In this document: one piece after another, positions 1-15,801 of the stretch
Layout: each line of letters starts with the position of its first letter
Position numbering within the stretch: the first letter of the stretch is position 1
DNA from: Halochromatium glycolicum
Lineage (GTDB): Bacteria; Pseudomonadota; Gammaproteobacteria; Chromatiales; Chromatiaceae
Direction: 5' to 3'
Assembly (NCBI RefSeq): GCF_016584085.1
Contig: NZ_NRSJ01000011.1
Location: 1-64,000 of the forward strand
DNA: 64,000 nucleotides
Translations under genes and position numbers: made by a program
Notes under the pieces: model-generated
Seen by the model: the letters and a program-made list of their open reading frames with translations, nothing else
Database searches by the model: none
What the model was told of the DNA's origin: nothing

Positions 1-45
1 TGCTGGGGGGCGGCTGCTGGGGGCGGCTGCTGGGAACGGTTGGAG
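1..45. repeat. Short G-rich tandem repeat
   Basis: About three copies of a 12-13 bp unit resembling GGCTGCTGGGGGC lie at the left edge of the window, downstream of bchP. No coding role is evident. The array may continue outside the window. Confidence 0.55.
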
Positions 46-58
46 ACGGCCCGGCAAG

Positions 59-77
59 CCCCGGCACATGGCCGGGG
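59..77 (-). terminator. Hairpin 3' of bchP, possible terminator
   Basis: CCCCGGC and GCCGGGG form a perfect 7-bp stem with a 5-nt loop, 19 bp beyond the bchP stop codon. No T-tract follows on the minus strand, so it may be only a weak terminator or an RNA-stabilising hairpin. Confidence 0.4.
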
Positions 78-95
78 CGTCCTGATCGCTCGGGT

Positions 96-1334
96 CTAAT
101 CGGCCCGAGGCGGGGCCTTCTGCCAAGGCGACACGACACCGAGTAGATGCGCCATGTCTTTGAAGAAGATACGCAGGTGCGCGGCCGGCTTGGCCTTGAC
201 CAAGCGCTTGTGCATGTAGGCCTCCCAGGTCAGATGCTGAATGTCCGGGTCATCGCAGAGGCTGACGAAGCGCTCGCGGCGTTTGTCGCTCTTGTACCAG
301 AATCGCTGCATGATCCCGAGTATCCAGAACACGCGGCCATGGGCCTTCATGAAACGCTTACGCGCGTTGGCGAGGGCCTTGGTGTCCCCGGTGACCAGGA
401 GCTCTTCGACTGCGTCGCCAGCGAGGCGGCCGCCGACCAGTGCGTAGTAGATGCCTTCGCCCGAGGCCGGCGCGACCACGCCAGCGGCGTCACCGGCCAG
501 CACGACATCGCGCCCGTTGTCCCATTGCTTCAGCGGATGGAGAGGGATCGGGGCGCCCTCGCGGCGCAGGGTCTCGCATTGGTCGAGCCCGGTCTCCTTG
601 CGCAGCTGATCGACCGCATCGTGGAGTGAAATGCCCTTCAGCTCTGTGCCGACGCCGATGCTGGTGGTCTCGCCATGCGGGAAGATCCAGGCGTAAAAGT
701 CCGGCGAGAGCTTGCCCTGGTAGTAGACGTCGCAGCGCGCTGGGTCGAAGTCGTGCAGACCTTTTCCGGAGGTCGGGGCCGGCGAGCGGACGATCTCATG
801 ATAGGCGGCGACATGCGGCAGTTCCTTGGCACCGGGCACGCATTGTTTGGCGACCGACGACATCGCACCGTCGGCGCCGATCACTGCGCGTGCACGGACC
901 GTCTCGGTCGCATTCCGATCAGCGGCCTCGGCCGGACGGAACTCGACCAGGGCGGTCCCATCGCTGTCGCGGAGCACGCGCGTGAAGGTCCCATTGCAGC
1001 GCTCGGCGCCAGCGGCGGCCGCGCGCTCGCGCAGCCATTCATCGAATGGCTCGCGGTCGACCATGCCGACGTAGCCGCCGTTGATCGGCATGTCGACGTG
1101 GCGATCGCTCGGGGCGACCATCCGCGCCGAGCTGATCTTTGCGACCAGCTGCTCGTCCGGGATCTCGAACTCTTCGATCGCCTTAGGCGGGATCGCCCCG
1201 CCACAGGGCTTGATGCGGCCCGGGCGGTCCAGTAGCAGGACCTTGCGGTTGCGCTTGGCCAGATCGGTCGCGGCGGTGGCGCCAGCAGGGCCGCCGCCGA
1301 CGACCACTGTGTCATAGGTCTCCGAGATCGCCAT
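96..1334 (-). CDS. bchP: Geranylgeranyl diphosphate/geranylgeranyl-bacteriochlorophyll reductase BchP
   Basis: BchP reduces the geranylgeranyl tail of bacteriochlorophyll to phytyl, the last step of bacteriochlorophyll a synthesis. The N-terminus has an FAD-binding Rossmann motif (VVVGGGPAGATAA, around residues 9-21). A second flavoprotein motif, GDAAGVVAPASGEGIYYAL, lies near residue 280 and is typical of the geranylgeranyl reductase family. Length is about 412 aa, normal for the family. The ATG at 1334 is chosen because AAAGGTGAG lies just upstream; a GTG three codons further up is the alternative. It follows bchG by 106 bp on the same strand, so the two are probably co-transcribed. Confidence 0.95.
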   Translation of the reverse strand: MAISETYDTVVVGGGPAGATAATDLAKRNRKVLLLDRPGRIKPCGGAIPPKAIEEFEIPDEQLVAKISSARMVAPSDRHVDMPINGGYVGMVDREPFDEWLRERAAAAGAERCNGTFTRVLRDSDGTALVEFRPAEAADRNATETVRARAVIGADGAMSSVAKQCVPGAKELPHVAAYHEIVRSPAPTSGKGLHDFDPARCDVYYQGKLSPDFYAWIFPHGETTSIGVGTELKGISLHDAVDQLRKETGLDQCETLRREGAPIPLHPLKQWDNGRDVVLAGDAAGVVAPASGEGIYYALVGGRLAGDAVEELLVTGDTKALANARKRFMKAHGRVFWILGIMQRFWYKSDKRRERFVSLCDDPDIQHLTWEAYMHKRLVKAKPAAHLRIFFKDMAHLLGVVSPWQKAPPRAD

Positions 1335-1440
1335 CTGTCTCACCTTTGGGGGCTAGCTGTTGTAGGGCACGACGAAGCGGGTCTATCCACCGCGCAGGCT
1401 CATGTCTTGCCGCCGTGCTCGGGCTGGGATTGAGGCACGG

Positions 1441-2361
1441 TCAGCCGGCGGCCGCAATCGCCGCGCGGGCCGCGAACGCGCTGACCATCATTCCGCTGAC
1501 ATAGACGGTGACGCCGAGCGCGCTCAACCAGGTTGCGCGGGCCACCGGGTCCTCGAGGAAGCGGACCATCAATGTGACCTGGACCATCGCCAGCGCAGCG
1601 ACGGCCGAGGCGTGCACGGGCTGCACCCAGGCGAACAACAGGCCGGAGACGATCAGCTGCGGCACGATCATGACGATGCAGGCGACCCAGGCCGCGCCGC
1701 GCACGCCAAGCTGCACCGGCAATGAGCGCACGCCCATCTGCTTATCGCCCTCGATCGCCTTGAAGTCGTTCAGGGTCATGATGCCATGGGCGCCGAGTCC
1801 ATAGAGGAAGGCGAGCAGCAGGATGCGCCCGTCGGGCAGGGCGCCGCCGAGCATCACGGCGGCGCCGGTGATCCAGGCCAGGCTCTCATACGAGAAGCCG
1901 ACAGCGGCGTTGCCGAGCCAGCCGTTCTGCTTGAACCGCAGCGGCGGCGCGCTGTAGGCCCAGGCGAGGGCGAGCCCGAGGACTGTGGCGACGAACACCC
2001 AAGGCCCGAGGAACAAGGCCAGCACCAGCGACATCAGGGTCCAGATGATCGACAGCCGGAACCCCCAGAGGCCGGGGATGCGTCCGGACGGGATTGGCCG
2101 GTGCGGCTCGTTGATCGCGTCCACATCACGGTCGTACCAATCATTGACCACCTGGCTGGTCGCGCAGAGCAGGGGACCTGCGAGGATCACCCCGGCCACG
2201 AGGAGCAGCCAATTCTCGACGATCGCTGCGCCCGATGAGACGACACCGCAGGCGAACGCCCACATTGGCGGGAACCAGGTGATCGGATGCAAGACCTCGA
2301 GAATGGCCGAGGGTTCTGGGCGGTTCGTCGTCGCGGCGGTAGGGGAGGCCGTGTCTGTCAT
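1441..2361 (-). CDS. bchG: Bacteriochlorophyll synthase (esterifying prenyltransferase) BchG
   Basis: This UbiA-family membrane prenyltransferase attaches the C20 isoprenoid to bacteriochlorophyllide. The first Asp-rich motif NDWYDRDVDAINEP is at residues 73-86 and the second, NDFKAIEGDK, at about 198-207. Multiple hydrophobic segments run through the 306-aa protein. It sits between ppsR and bchP on the minus strand, matching the bchG/bchP pairing known from other purple bacteria. The usual intervening PucC-type gene is absent here; a related gene, lhaA, is next to bchM instead. Confidence 0.96.
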   Translation of the reverse strand: MTDTASPTAATTNRPEPSAILEVLHPITWFPPMWAFACGVVSSGAAIVENWLLLVAGVILAGPLLCATSQVVNDWYDRDVDAINEPHRPIPSGRIPGLWGFRLSIIWTLMSLVLALFLGPWVFVATVLGLALAWAYSAPPLRFKQNGWLGNAAVGFSYESLAWITGAAVMLGGALPDGRILLLAFLYGLGAHGIMTLNDFKAIEGDKQMGVRSLPVQLGVRGAAWVACIVMIVPQLIVSGLLFAWVQPVHASAVAALAMVQVTLMVRFLEDPVARATWLSALGVTVYVSGMMVSAFAARAAIAAAG

Positions 2362-2606
2362 GGATCGTAGGGGTGTCTCGGTCGGTTAGGGCGGCCTGGC
2401 TCGATGAGTGGTGGCCGAGCCTGCGCGGAGCCGCTGGGGCCGTTGGGGCCGCCGCGCGGCGCCATGGTCACAGGCGAGCCGATGGTGCGAGCGGGCGCGG
2501 GCTCTGGAAACCCGGGAAGTTTAGCCTGAAGCGCTGCGTACCGGCGTTGCTGTGGACGCGAACCCTGATCCGGGTCAAACCGACCAGTCCCCCCGTCTCG
2601 TGGGTA
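2362..2606. other. Intergenic region between bchG and ppsR
   Basis: A 245-bp GC-rich spacer. I see no gene, convincing promoter or terminator in it. It must contain the leader of bchG unless bchG is transcribed from ppsR. Confidence 0.5.
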
Positions 2607-4061
2607 TCAGCCGCTGCGCGTCGGGCCGGGGTTGCCGCCCTCGCCGCCGCCCTCGCTGCCGGCATCACTGAGGCCGTAGCGCCGCAGCTTCACATAGAGG
2701 CTCTGCCGGCTCAGTCCGAGGAGCTCCGCTGCCGAGGCGCGGTTGTCGCCGGTCAGCTCGAGCGCTGCCTCGATGCAGAGGCGCTCGATCATATCCGATG
2801 ATTCACGGACCACCTCTTTGAGTGGCACGCGGCCGACGAGCTCGGTGAGGTGCTCGACCGAGCGCGGCAGTGCCTGGGCGCTGCCACCCTCGGCCGAGAC
2901 ACGGCGGTCGACATTGCGGATGATGAAGCCGAAGCTCGGTTTCTCGCCATTCTGGATCGCGACCGCCGATATCTCGACCTCGCTGCTGGCGCCGTAATCG
3001 CTGCGGATCGTGGTCGCGAAGAGCCGCACGGCGCTGTGCTGGCGCAGGTTGGCGAGCAGCACATTGAGGTCGACGCCGGGGCGCCCGAGCCAACGATCGA
3101 GGGATTCCCCTCGGACCTGGTCCTCGCTGGTGATCTGGATGAGATCGAGGAAGGCGGCGTTCGCGCTCTGGATACGGCCGTCCTGGCTGGTCACGACGAT
3201 CCCGTCCGGAGCGCGCTCCATGATCTTCGCGAGGCCCGAGCGCTGCTCGATCCGCTCAGGCGATGTCTCGGTCGTCTGCGCGACGCGCGCGAGCCTCAGC
3301 AACACCAGCGAGGTGTTTTCTTGACGGATCAGGGCCGCCGAGACCGAGAGCTCGACGCCGCTGCGTAGACGCGCCCGGACCTCGTTGGCGCGACCAGCCG
3401 CACGCACGCCGGCGATGAGCGATTCGATGGCGCGGGTCCCGGCCTCATCGAAGCCCTCCGGGAAATGACGGCCGACGAGCCGGCGGGGATCGGCGGATAA
3501 CAGCTCGGTCGCAGCCGGGTTGGCCTCGACGACCTTGCCGGTCGCCGGGTCCATCACCAGCACCGCGTCCGAGGACGAGCGGAACAGGAGCCGATAACGC
3601 GTTTCGAGCTGGCGCAGCCGCCAGTAGTCGCGCTCGAGCGACTGTTGCGCATCGACCAGGCGTTGTTGGAGCGCTGCGAAGCCTTGCAGGTCGCGGCCGA
3701 CGGCGATCAGGTGGTCACGGTTACCGAGACGAGCGGCGCAATAGCGCACTGGTACTTCGGTGCCGTTCGCCGAGACATGGGCCAGCTGTTGCCAGATCGG
3801 GAGGCCGGAATCGTTGAGCGCATCGGCGAGCAGGGCTTCGACCCTGCTGCGGCTCTCGGCGGTGACGGTGTCGCTCCAGGCGCGGCCGATCCAATCCTCC
3901 GAGACATGGGCGCCGAGCTCATCGTTGCCGAGGGCGAGATCCCGTATCGTCCCATGCTGATCGAGGATCAAGGCGATATCGGATGCTGCGGCGATCAGCG
4001 TCGCGACACGATCCGTCTCGACGTTTCCGAGCGCGGCTTGCGGTGCGTCAAAGGGCTTCAC
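2607..4061 (-). CDS. ppsR: Photosynthesis repressor PpsR/CrtJ (PAS-PAS-HTH)
   Basis: PpsR is the aerobic and light-dependent repressor of bch, crt and puc genes in purple bacteria and binds TGT-N12-ACA sites. The 484-aa protein has an N-terminal domain, a Gln-rich linker helix near residues 125-150, two PAS domains (roughly 155-270 and 285-400) and a Fis-type helix-turn-helix at the C-terminus (LGLSRQSLYVKLRRYGL, about 448-464). GTG at 4061 is taken as start because GGGGG lies 5 nt upstream and the homology begins there. Only two cysteines are present, Cys108 and Cys429. Cys429 lies just before the HTH, as the redox cysteine does in CrtJ/PpsR. It is divergent from bchF across a 470-bp regulatory gap. 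Confidence 0.95.
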   Translation of the reverse strand: MKPFDAPQAALGNVETDRVATLIAAASDIALILDQHGTIRDLALGNDELGAHVSEDWIGRAWSDTVTAESRSRVEALLADALNDSGLPIWQQLAHVSANGTEVPVRYCAARLGNRDHLIAVGRDLQGFAALQQRLVDAQQSLERDYWRLRQLETRYRLLFRSSSDAVLVMDPATGKVVEANPAATELLSADPRRLVGRHFPEGFDEAGTRAIESLIAGVRAAGRANEVRARLRSGVELSVSAALIRQENTSLVLLRLARVAQTTETSPERIEQRSGLAKIMERAPDGIVVTSQDGRIQSANAAFLDLIQITSEDQVRGESLDRWLGRPGVDLNVLLANLRQHSAVRLFATTIRSDYGASSEVEISAVAIQNGEKPSFGFIIRNVDRRVSAEGGSAQALPRSVEHLTELVGRVPLKEVVRESSDMIERLCIEAALELTGDNRASAAELLGLSRQSLYVKLRRYGLSDAGSEGGGEGGNPGPTRSG

Positions 4062-4432
4062 GATTGATTGCCCCCATCCGTCTTGGTCGTTCGGTCCACA
4101 TGGCATACCCCGCAGACCGAGCTCACTTGGGTCCTTGCAACGGATGCTGTCGTCGCGTCCGCACCGGCTCGCTTCACGTCATCACCTCGGCTCCCCCTTA
4201 CCGCGGCGGGGTGGATGCTCCCGCCGAGCCCGAAGAGCAACGACCAAAACCCATTGAATTTTCATGGGAAAAGGTCCACGACTGGCGTGGCGCTGCGGGC
4301 AACGTTCGACGCTTCGCGCCTTGCGGTCTGTGGTCTGCCTCGCGTCTCGGCCGGGGCGGGGTCAACCGAACACACGGACAGCGCGGCGCATACGCCGGTG
4401 ACCCCTTATTAGGTAGTCGCGGCGGGCCGATC

Positions 4433-4450
4433 TGTCAAGTATTCTTTACG
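4433..4450 (+). promoter_or_regulatory. Candidate PpsR/CrtJ operator
   Basis: TGTCAAGTATTCTTTACG fits TGT-N12-AC(A) with one mismatch in the last base. It ends 10 bp before the -35 box of the bchF promoter, where a repressor could act. PpsR itself is encoded next door. A second, better-matching palindrome, usual for cooperative PpsR binding, was not found nearby. Confidence 0.45.
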
Positions 4451-4460
4451 TTAAGCTGAG

Positions 4461-4489
4461 TTGACATGTTTGGGGATGCGGACTAGATT
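4461..4489 (+). promoter_or_regulatory. sigma70 promoter of the bchF-puhE operon
   Basis: A consensus -35 box TTGACA (4461-4466) is followed after exactly 17 bp by TAGATT (4484-4489), which matches TATAAT at 4 of 6 positions. The bchF start lies 42 bp downstream, with a strong AGGAGG at 4523-4528. Confidence 0.7.
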
Positions 4490-4531
4490 CCTTATACGGC
4501 GCCCATTCCCAAACACTGTGCGAGGAGGCTA

Positions 4532-6357
<1,826 letters not shown>

Positions 6358-6378
6358 CCGTCTGCCCTTGCTGAGCGT

Positions 6379-7948
6379 ATGCAACTGACCGTCTGGACAT
6401 ACGAAGGCCCGCCGCACATGGGCGCCATCCGCATCGCCGCCTCGATGCAGGACGTCCATTGCGTGCTGCATGCGCCCCAGGGCGACAGCTACGCCGATCT
6501 GCTGTTCACAATGATCGCGCGCAGCGCCAAGCGGCCGCCGGTGACCTACACCAGCTTCCAGGCGCGCGACCTGGGCGCCGACACGGCCGAGCTGGTGCGC
6601 AAGACCCTGCGCGAGACCGTCGATCGGTTCCAGCCTCGGGCCCTGCTGGTCGGCGAGGCCTGTACCGGCGAGCTGTTGCAGGATCAGCCGGCCGCGCTCG
6701 CCGAGGGCATGGGCCTCGACTGCCCGGTGGTGCCACTCGAACTGCCGGCCTTCACCCGCAAGGAGAGCTGGGGCGCGAGCGAGACCTTCCATCAGCTGGT
6801 TCGCAGTCTGCTGCGCGGGAGCGCGCCGCGCGCGCGCAATCCGGCCGCCGAAGGACGCCGGCCGCGCGCCAACCTGCTCGGCGCGACCGCGCTCGGCTTC
6901 CGCTGCCGCGACGATATCGCCGAGGTGACCCGGCTGCTCGACAGTGCCGGGGTCGATGTCAACCTCAGTGCGCCGGCCGGTGCCACCCCGGATGATCTGC
7001 GCCGCATCCCGGACGCCGACTTCAACGTCTGTCTCTACCCCGAGATCGCCCATAGCACCTGCGTTTGGCTCGAGCGGATGTTCAAGCAGCCCTGGGTCAA
7101 GACGGTGCCGATCGGTGTCGGCGCAACCCGTGATTTCCTGACCGAGGTCGGGCAGGTCGCCGGGATCGATACCGCTCCGGCGATCGCCGCCGCGCGCACC
7201 CGGCTGCCCTGGTTCTCGCGCTCGGTCGATTCGACCTACCTGACCGGCAAGCGGGTGTTCATCTTCGGGGATGCCACCCATGCGATCGCGGCGGCCCGGA
7301 TCGCCAGCGAGGAGCTCGGCTTCGAGGTCGTCGGGCTCGGCAGCTACAGCCGTGAATTCGCGCGCGAGCTGCGCGCCGCGGCCGAGCGCTACGGCATCGA
7401 GGCGCTGATCACCGACGATTATCTGGAGGTTGAGGCGCGGGTGCTCGAGCTGGCGCCGGAGCTGGTGCTCGGCACCCAGATGGAGCGCCACATCGCCAAG
7501 CGCGCCGGTATCCCCTGCGCGGTGATCTCGGCGCCGGTCCATGTCCAGGATTTTCCCGCCCGCTATGCCCCGCAGATGGGCTTCGAGGGCGCCAACGTGA
7601 TCTTCGACACCTGGGTTCATCCGTTGATGATGGGCCTCGAGGAGCATCTGATCACGATGTTTCGCGAAGACGAGGAGTTTCATGACGAGGCGGTCGCCTC
7701 CCACCTCGGTTCCGGTAATCGATCCGCGGCGCAGACGGACGCGCCAGCGGCGGCGTCCGCGACAGCGGATACCGCGCCTGCGACGACTGACGACAGCATA
7801 GGGGCTGATGACGTATTCGTCTGGGAGCCGGAGGCCGAGCAAGAGCTGAAGAAGATCCCGTTCTTCGTTCGTGGGAAGGCCCGTCGCAACACAGAACGCT
7901 TCGCCGCCGAGCGCGGCGTCGCCAGAATAACGGTCGAGACACTCTACG

Positions 7949-7974
<26 letters not shown>
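6379..7974 (+). CDS. bchB: Light-independent protochlorophyllide reductase subunit B
   Basis: BchB provides most of the substrate-binding site of the NB component. The N-terminus [18 protein letters not shown] is diagnostic, and Asp36 ([12 protein letters not shown]), the unusual aspartate ligand of the 4Fe-4S cluster, is conserved. The core is followed by an Ala/Thr/Asp-rich linker (about 440-475) and a C-terminal PCP-reductase-like helical domain (about 476-531). The 3' end overlaps the bchH start by 26 bp, so the two are probably translationally coupled. Confidence 0.97.
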
Positions 7975-12795
<4,821 letters not shown>

Positions 12796-12816
12796 GCGCG
12801 CTCGCAAGTGACAACG

Positions 12817-13527
12817 ATGGCCAATCCTTCATACCAAGAACGTCGCAATGAGGTCGAATCCTACTTCGACCGCACCGCGGCCGAGGCCTGGAAGCGGCTC
12901 ACCTCCGATGCCAAGGTCAGCGGCATCCGCGCGACCGTGCGCGCCGGCCGTGACCGGATGCGGGCGACCCTGCTGAGCTGGCTGCCGGCCGATCTCACCG
13001 GCAAGCGGCTGCTCGATGCCGGCTGCGGGACCGGGCTGCTCGCTGTGGAAGCTGCGCGACGTGGCGCCGAGGTCTATGCGGTCGACCTGTCGCCGACGCT
13101 GATCGCGCATGCGCGCGAGCATCTACCGAGCGACCTGCCGGGACGGATCGAGCTCGCGGTCGGCGATATGTTGGCACCGGAGCAGGGCGCGTTCGACCAT
13201 GTGGTCGCGATGGACAGCATCATCCATTACGAGCCCGACGATGCGTTGGATGTGATCGCCGGCTTCACCGAACGGGCGCGCGACTCGATCGTCTTCACCT
13301 TTGCGCCGCGCACCCCCGCGCTGGCGCTGATGCACGCGGTTGGGCAATGGTTCCCACGCAGCGATCGCTCGCCGGCGATCGTCCCGATTGCCGAGTCGAC
13401 CATGCAGCAGCGCATCGCGGATGCACCGCGCTTCAACGGCTGGATGATCGGCCGCACCGAGCGGATCGCAAAAGGCTTCTATACCTCTCAGGCGCTCGAG
13501 CTGCGCCGCAGTCAGGAGGTCGATTAG
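12817..13527 (+). CDS. bchM: Magnesium-protoporphyrin O-methyltransferase BchM
   Basis: BchM methylates the C13 propionate of Mg-protoporphyrin IX using SAM. It is a 236-aa class I methyltransferase with SAM motif I LLDAGCGTGLLAVEAARRGA at about residues 64-83. The family N-terminus (PSYQERRNEVESYFDRTA) supports the ATG at 12817; a GTG at 12808 would add three residues. It lies 21 bp after bchL and 2 bp before lhaA in the same operon. Confidence 0.95.
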   Translation: MANPSYQERRNEVESYFDRTAAEAWKRLTSDAKVSGIRATVRAGRDRMRATLLSWLPADLTGKRLLDAGCGTGLLAVEAARRGAEVYAVDLSPTLIAHAREHLPSDLPGRIELAVGDMLAPEQGAFDHVVAMDSIIHYEPDDALDVIAGFTERARDSIVFTFAPRTPALALMHAVGQWFPRSDRSPAIVPIAESTMQQRIADAPRFNGWMIGRTERIAKGFYTSQALELRRSQEVD

Positions 13528-13529
13528 TC

Positions 13530-15002
13530 ATGTCCGCCTCGATGGACGAATTGAAGCGTCTCTTCTACAACGAGGTCCTGCCGAAGTTCCTGCCGTTCGC
13601 GGATGCGGCGACCAAGGAGCTGCCGATCGGCCGGCTGCTGCGCCTGTCGCTGTTCCAGGCCTCGGTCGGGATGATGATGGTGCTGCTCTACGGCACGCTG
13701 AATCGCGTGATGGTGGTCGAGAAGGGCGTGCCGCCCTGGCTGATCGGGCTGATGGTCGCGCTGCCGGTCTTGGTCGCGCCATTCCGGGCGCTGATCGGCT
13801 TCAAATCCGATGTCCACGAATCGGCCTTCGGCTGGCGCCGGGTGCCCTTCATCTGGTTCGGGACCCTGATGCAGTTCGGTGGTCTGGCGATCATGCCGTT
13901 CGCGCTGCTGCTGATGGCCGAAGGCGGCAATGTGCCGACCTTCGTCACCTGGCTCGCCGCCGGCCTCGCCTTCCTGATCGCGGGCGCCGGGCTGCATACG
14001 ACGCAGACTGCGGGCCTGGCGCTGGCGACCGACCTCTCGGTCGAGGACAAGCGCCCGCGCGTCATCGCCTTGCTGTTCGTGGTGCTGCATCTGAGCATGC
14101 TGCTGGCCTCGCTGGCCTTCGGCGCCTTGCTGACCGGCTTCAACGAGATGACGCCCGGCCAGGCGAATGGGCGCCTGATCGGGGTGCTGCAGGGGGCGGC
14201 CTTGGTCGCGATCTTCCTGAATATGGTCGCGCTCTGGAAGCAGGAATCGGTCAACCGCGAGCGTGCTCAGCAGATCAAGGCCGACCGCGCTGCGCACAAG
14301 GAACGCCCGAAATTCAGCGAGAACTGGGCGCGCTTCATCCGCGCCGGCGATGCCGCGCGTCTGCTGGTCGCGCTCGGGCTCGGTACTGCCGGGTTCCAGA
14401 TGCAGGACATCCTGCTCGAGCCCTATGGCGGACAGGTACTCGATCTGACGGTCTCGCAGACCACCCGACTGACGGCGATCTGGGCCTTCGGCACGCTCGC
14501 TGCGTTCGGCCTCTCGGCCTATCTACTGGGCCGCGCGGTGGACTTCTATCGCATCTCGGTCGCCGGCGCCCTCGTCGGCATCCTCGCCTTCGTCGCCGTG
14601 ATCGCGGCCGATCCGCTCGGCTCGCCGTTGCTGTTCCGCTTCGGTGCGCTCTTGATCGGCTTCGGCGGCGGATTGTTCGCGGTCGGCACCCTGACCGCCG
14701 CGATGAATCTCGCCGACGTCGAGGGCAGCGGACTGGCCCTCGGTGCCTGGGGTGCGGTTCAGGCAACGGCCTATGGTCTGGCCATGTTCCTCGGCGGCAC
14801 GATCCGCGATGTCGTGACGTCCATCTCCTCCACGGGAGCCCTCGGCCCGGGCCTGACCGGCCCGGCTGTCGGCTATGCTTTTGTCTACAACCTGGAGATC
14901 CTGCTGCTCTTCGCCACCCTGATCGCTATCGGACCGCTTGCCTTGAAGGGCGGTCACGCTGCGCGGTCTTCCTCGAAGTTCGGGCTGACCGAACTTCCTT
15001 AG
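13530..15002 (+). CDS. lhaA: Light-harvesting 1 assembly protein LhaA (PucC-type MFS)
   Basis: LhaA assists LH1 assembly around the reaction centre. The 490-aa protein is a PucC/Bch2-family MFS-like membrane protein with about 12 hydrophobic segments and family blocks such as PPWLIGLMVALPVLVAPFRA and HTTQTAGLALATDL. The ATG at 13530 is preceded by AGGAGG. The open frame extends upstream into bchM, but the homology begins here. The position between bchM and puhA is the conserved one for lhaA. Confidence 0.93.
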   Translation: MSASMDELKRLFYNEVLPKFLPFADAATKELPIGRLLRLSLFQASVGMMMVLLYGTLNRVMVVEKGVPPWLIGLMVALPVLVAPFRALIGFKSDVHESAFGWRRVPFIWFGTLMQFGGLAIMPFALLLMAEGGNVPTFVTWLAAGLAFLIAGAGLHTTQTAGLALATDLSVEDKRPRVIALLFVVLHLSMLLASLAFGALLTGFNEMTPGQANGRLIGVLQGAALVAIFLNMVALWKQESVNRERAQQIKADRAAHKERPKFSENWARFIRAGDAARLLVALGLGTAGFQMQDILLEPYGGQVLDLTVSQTTRLTAIWAFGTLAAFGLSAYLLGRAVDFYRISVAGALVGILAFVAVIAADPLGSPLLFRFGALLIGFGGGLFAVGTLTAAMNLADVEGSGLALGAWGAVQATAYGLAMFLGGTIRDVVTSISSTGALGPGLTGPAVGYAFVYNLEILLLFATLIAIGPLALKGGHAARSSSKFGLTELP

Positions 15003-15027
15003 TCACTCTGCCAACGGAGGTCATCCG

Positions 15028-15801
15028 ATGCCCACCGGCGCCATTACCAACTACATCGACGTTGCTCAGCTCACGCTTTATGCGTTCTGGTTCTTCTTCT
15101 TCGGGCTCGTCTTCTGGATTCGCCGCGAGGACAAACGTGAAGGTTATCCAGTCGAGTCGCAGCGGCTGCGTACCACCAAGATGATGCAAGGCTTCCCGCC
15201 GATGCCGAAGCCGAAGACGTTCAAGATGCCGCACACCGGCACCGAGGTCGTGAAGCCCGGTCCGGACCAGCCGCAATATAAGATCAACGCCGCGCCCATC
15301 GCGCCGTTCCCGGGCGCGCCGCTGGCTCCGACTGGCGATCCGATGAAGGCCAATGTCGGGCCTGGCTCCTACGCGATGCGTCTGGAAGAGCCTGATCTGA
15401 CCGTCGACGGCAAGCCGAAGATCGCGCCGATGCGGGTCGCGAAGCACTTCGAGGTCGTCGGTAAGGACCCCGATCCGCGCGGCATGCCGGTGCTCGGCTG
15501 TGACGGCGAGCAGGGCGGGACCGTCAAGGAGATCTGGGTCGACCAATCCGAACCACAGGTTCGTTATCTGGAGCTCGAGGCCAAGGGCGGCAAGCGCGTG
15601 CTGCTGCCGATCACGATGTGCGTGGTCAAGGGCAAGAAGGGTTATGTCGATGTCGCCAGCATCACCGGTGCGCAGTTTGCTGATGCGCCGACCCTGAAGA
15701 GCTATGACCAGATCACGATGCGTGAAGAAGACATGGTCACCGCCTATTATGGCGGCGGAACCCTGTATGCCACTCCAGAGCGTGCGGAGCCGTTTCTGTG
15801 A
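15028..15801 (+). CDS. puhA: Photosynthetic reaction centre H subunit PuhA
   Basis: PuhA is the H subunit of the type II reaction centre. A single N-terminal membrane helix (LYAFWFFFFGLVFWI, about residues 12-26) is followed by a large cytoplasmic beta-rich domain containing the PRC-barrel fold. Length is 257 aa, standard for the family. A strong GGAGG precedes the ATG. The stop overlaps the GTG start of puhB. Confidence 0.98.
   Translation: MPTGAITNYIDVAQLTLYAFWFFFFGLVFWIRREDKREGYPVESQRLRTTKMMQGFPPMPKPKTFKMPHTGTEVVKPGPDQPQYKINAAPIAPFPGAPLAPTGDPMKANVGPGSYAMRLEEPDLTVDGKPKIAPMRVAKHFEVVGKDPDPRGMPVLGCDGEQGGTVKEIWVDQSEPQVRYLELEAKGGKRVLLPITMCVVKGKKGYVDVASITGAQFADAPTLKSYDQITMREEDMVTAYYGGGTLYATPERAEPFL

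Larger units (their letters stand above)
4062..4531. other. Divergent regulatory region ppsR/bchF
   Basis: A 470-bp non-coding gap between ppsR (minus) and bchF (plus). It becomes AT-richer towards bchF, where a sigma70 promoter and a candidate PpsR operator lie. I see no separate gene in it. Confidence 0.7.
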
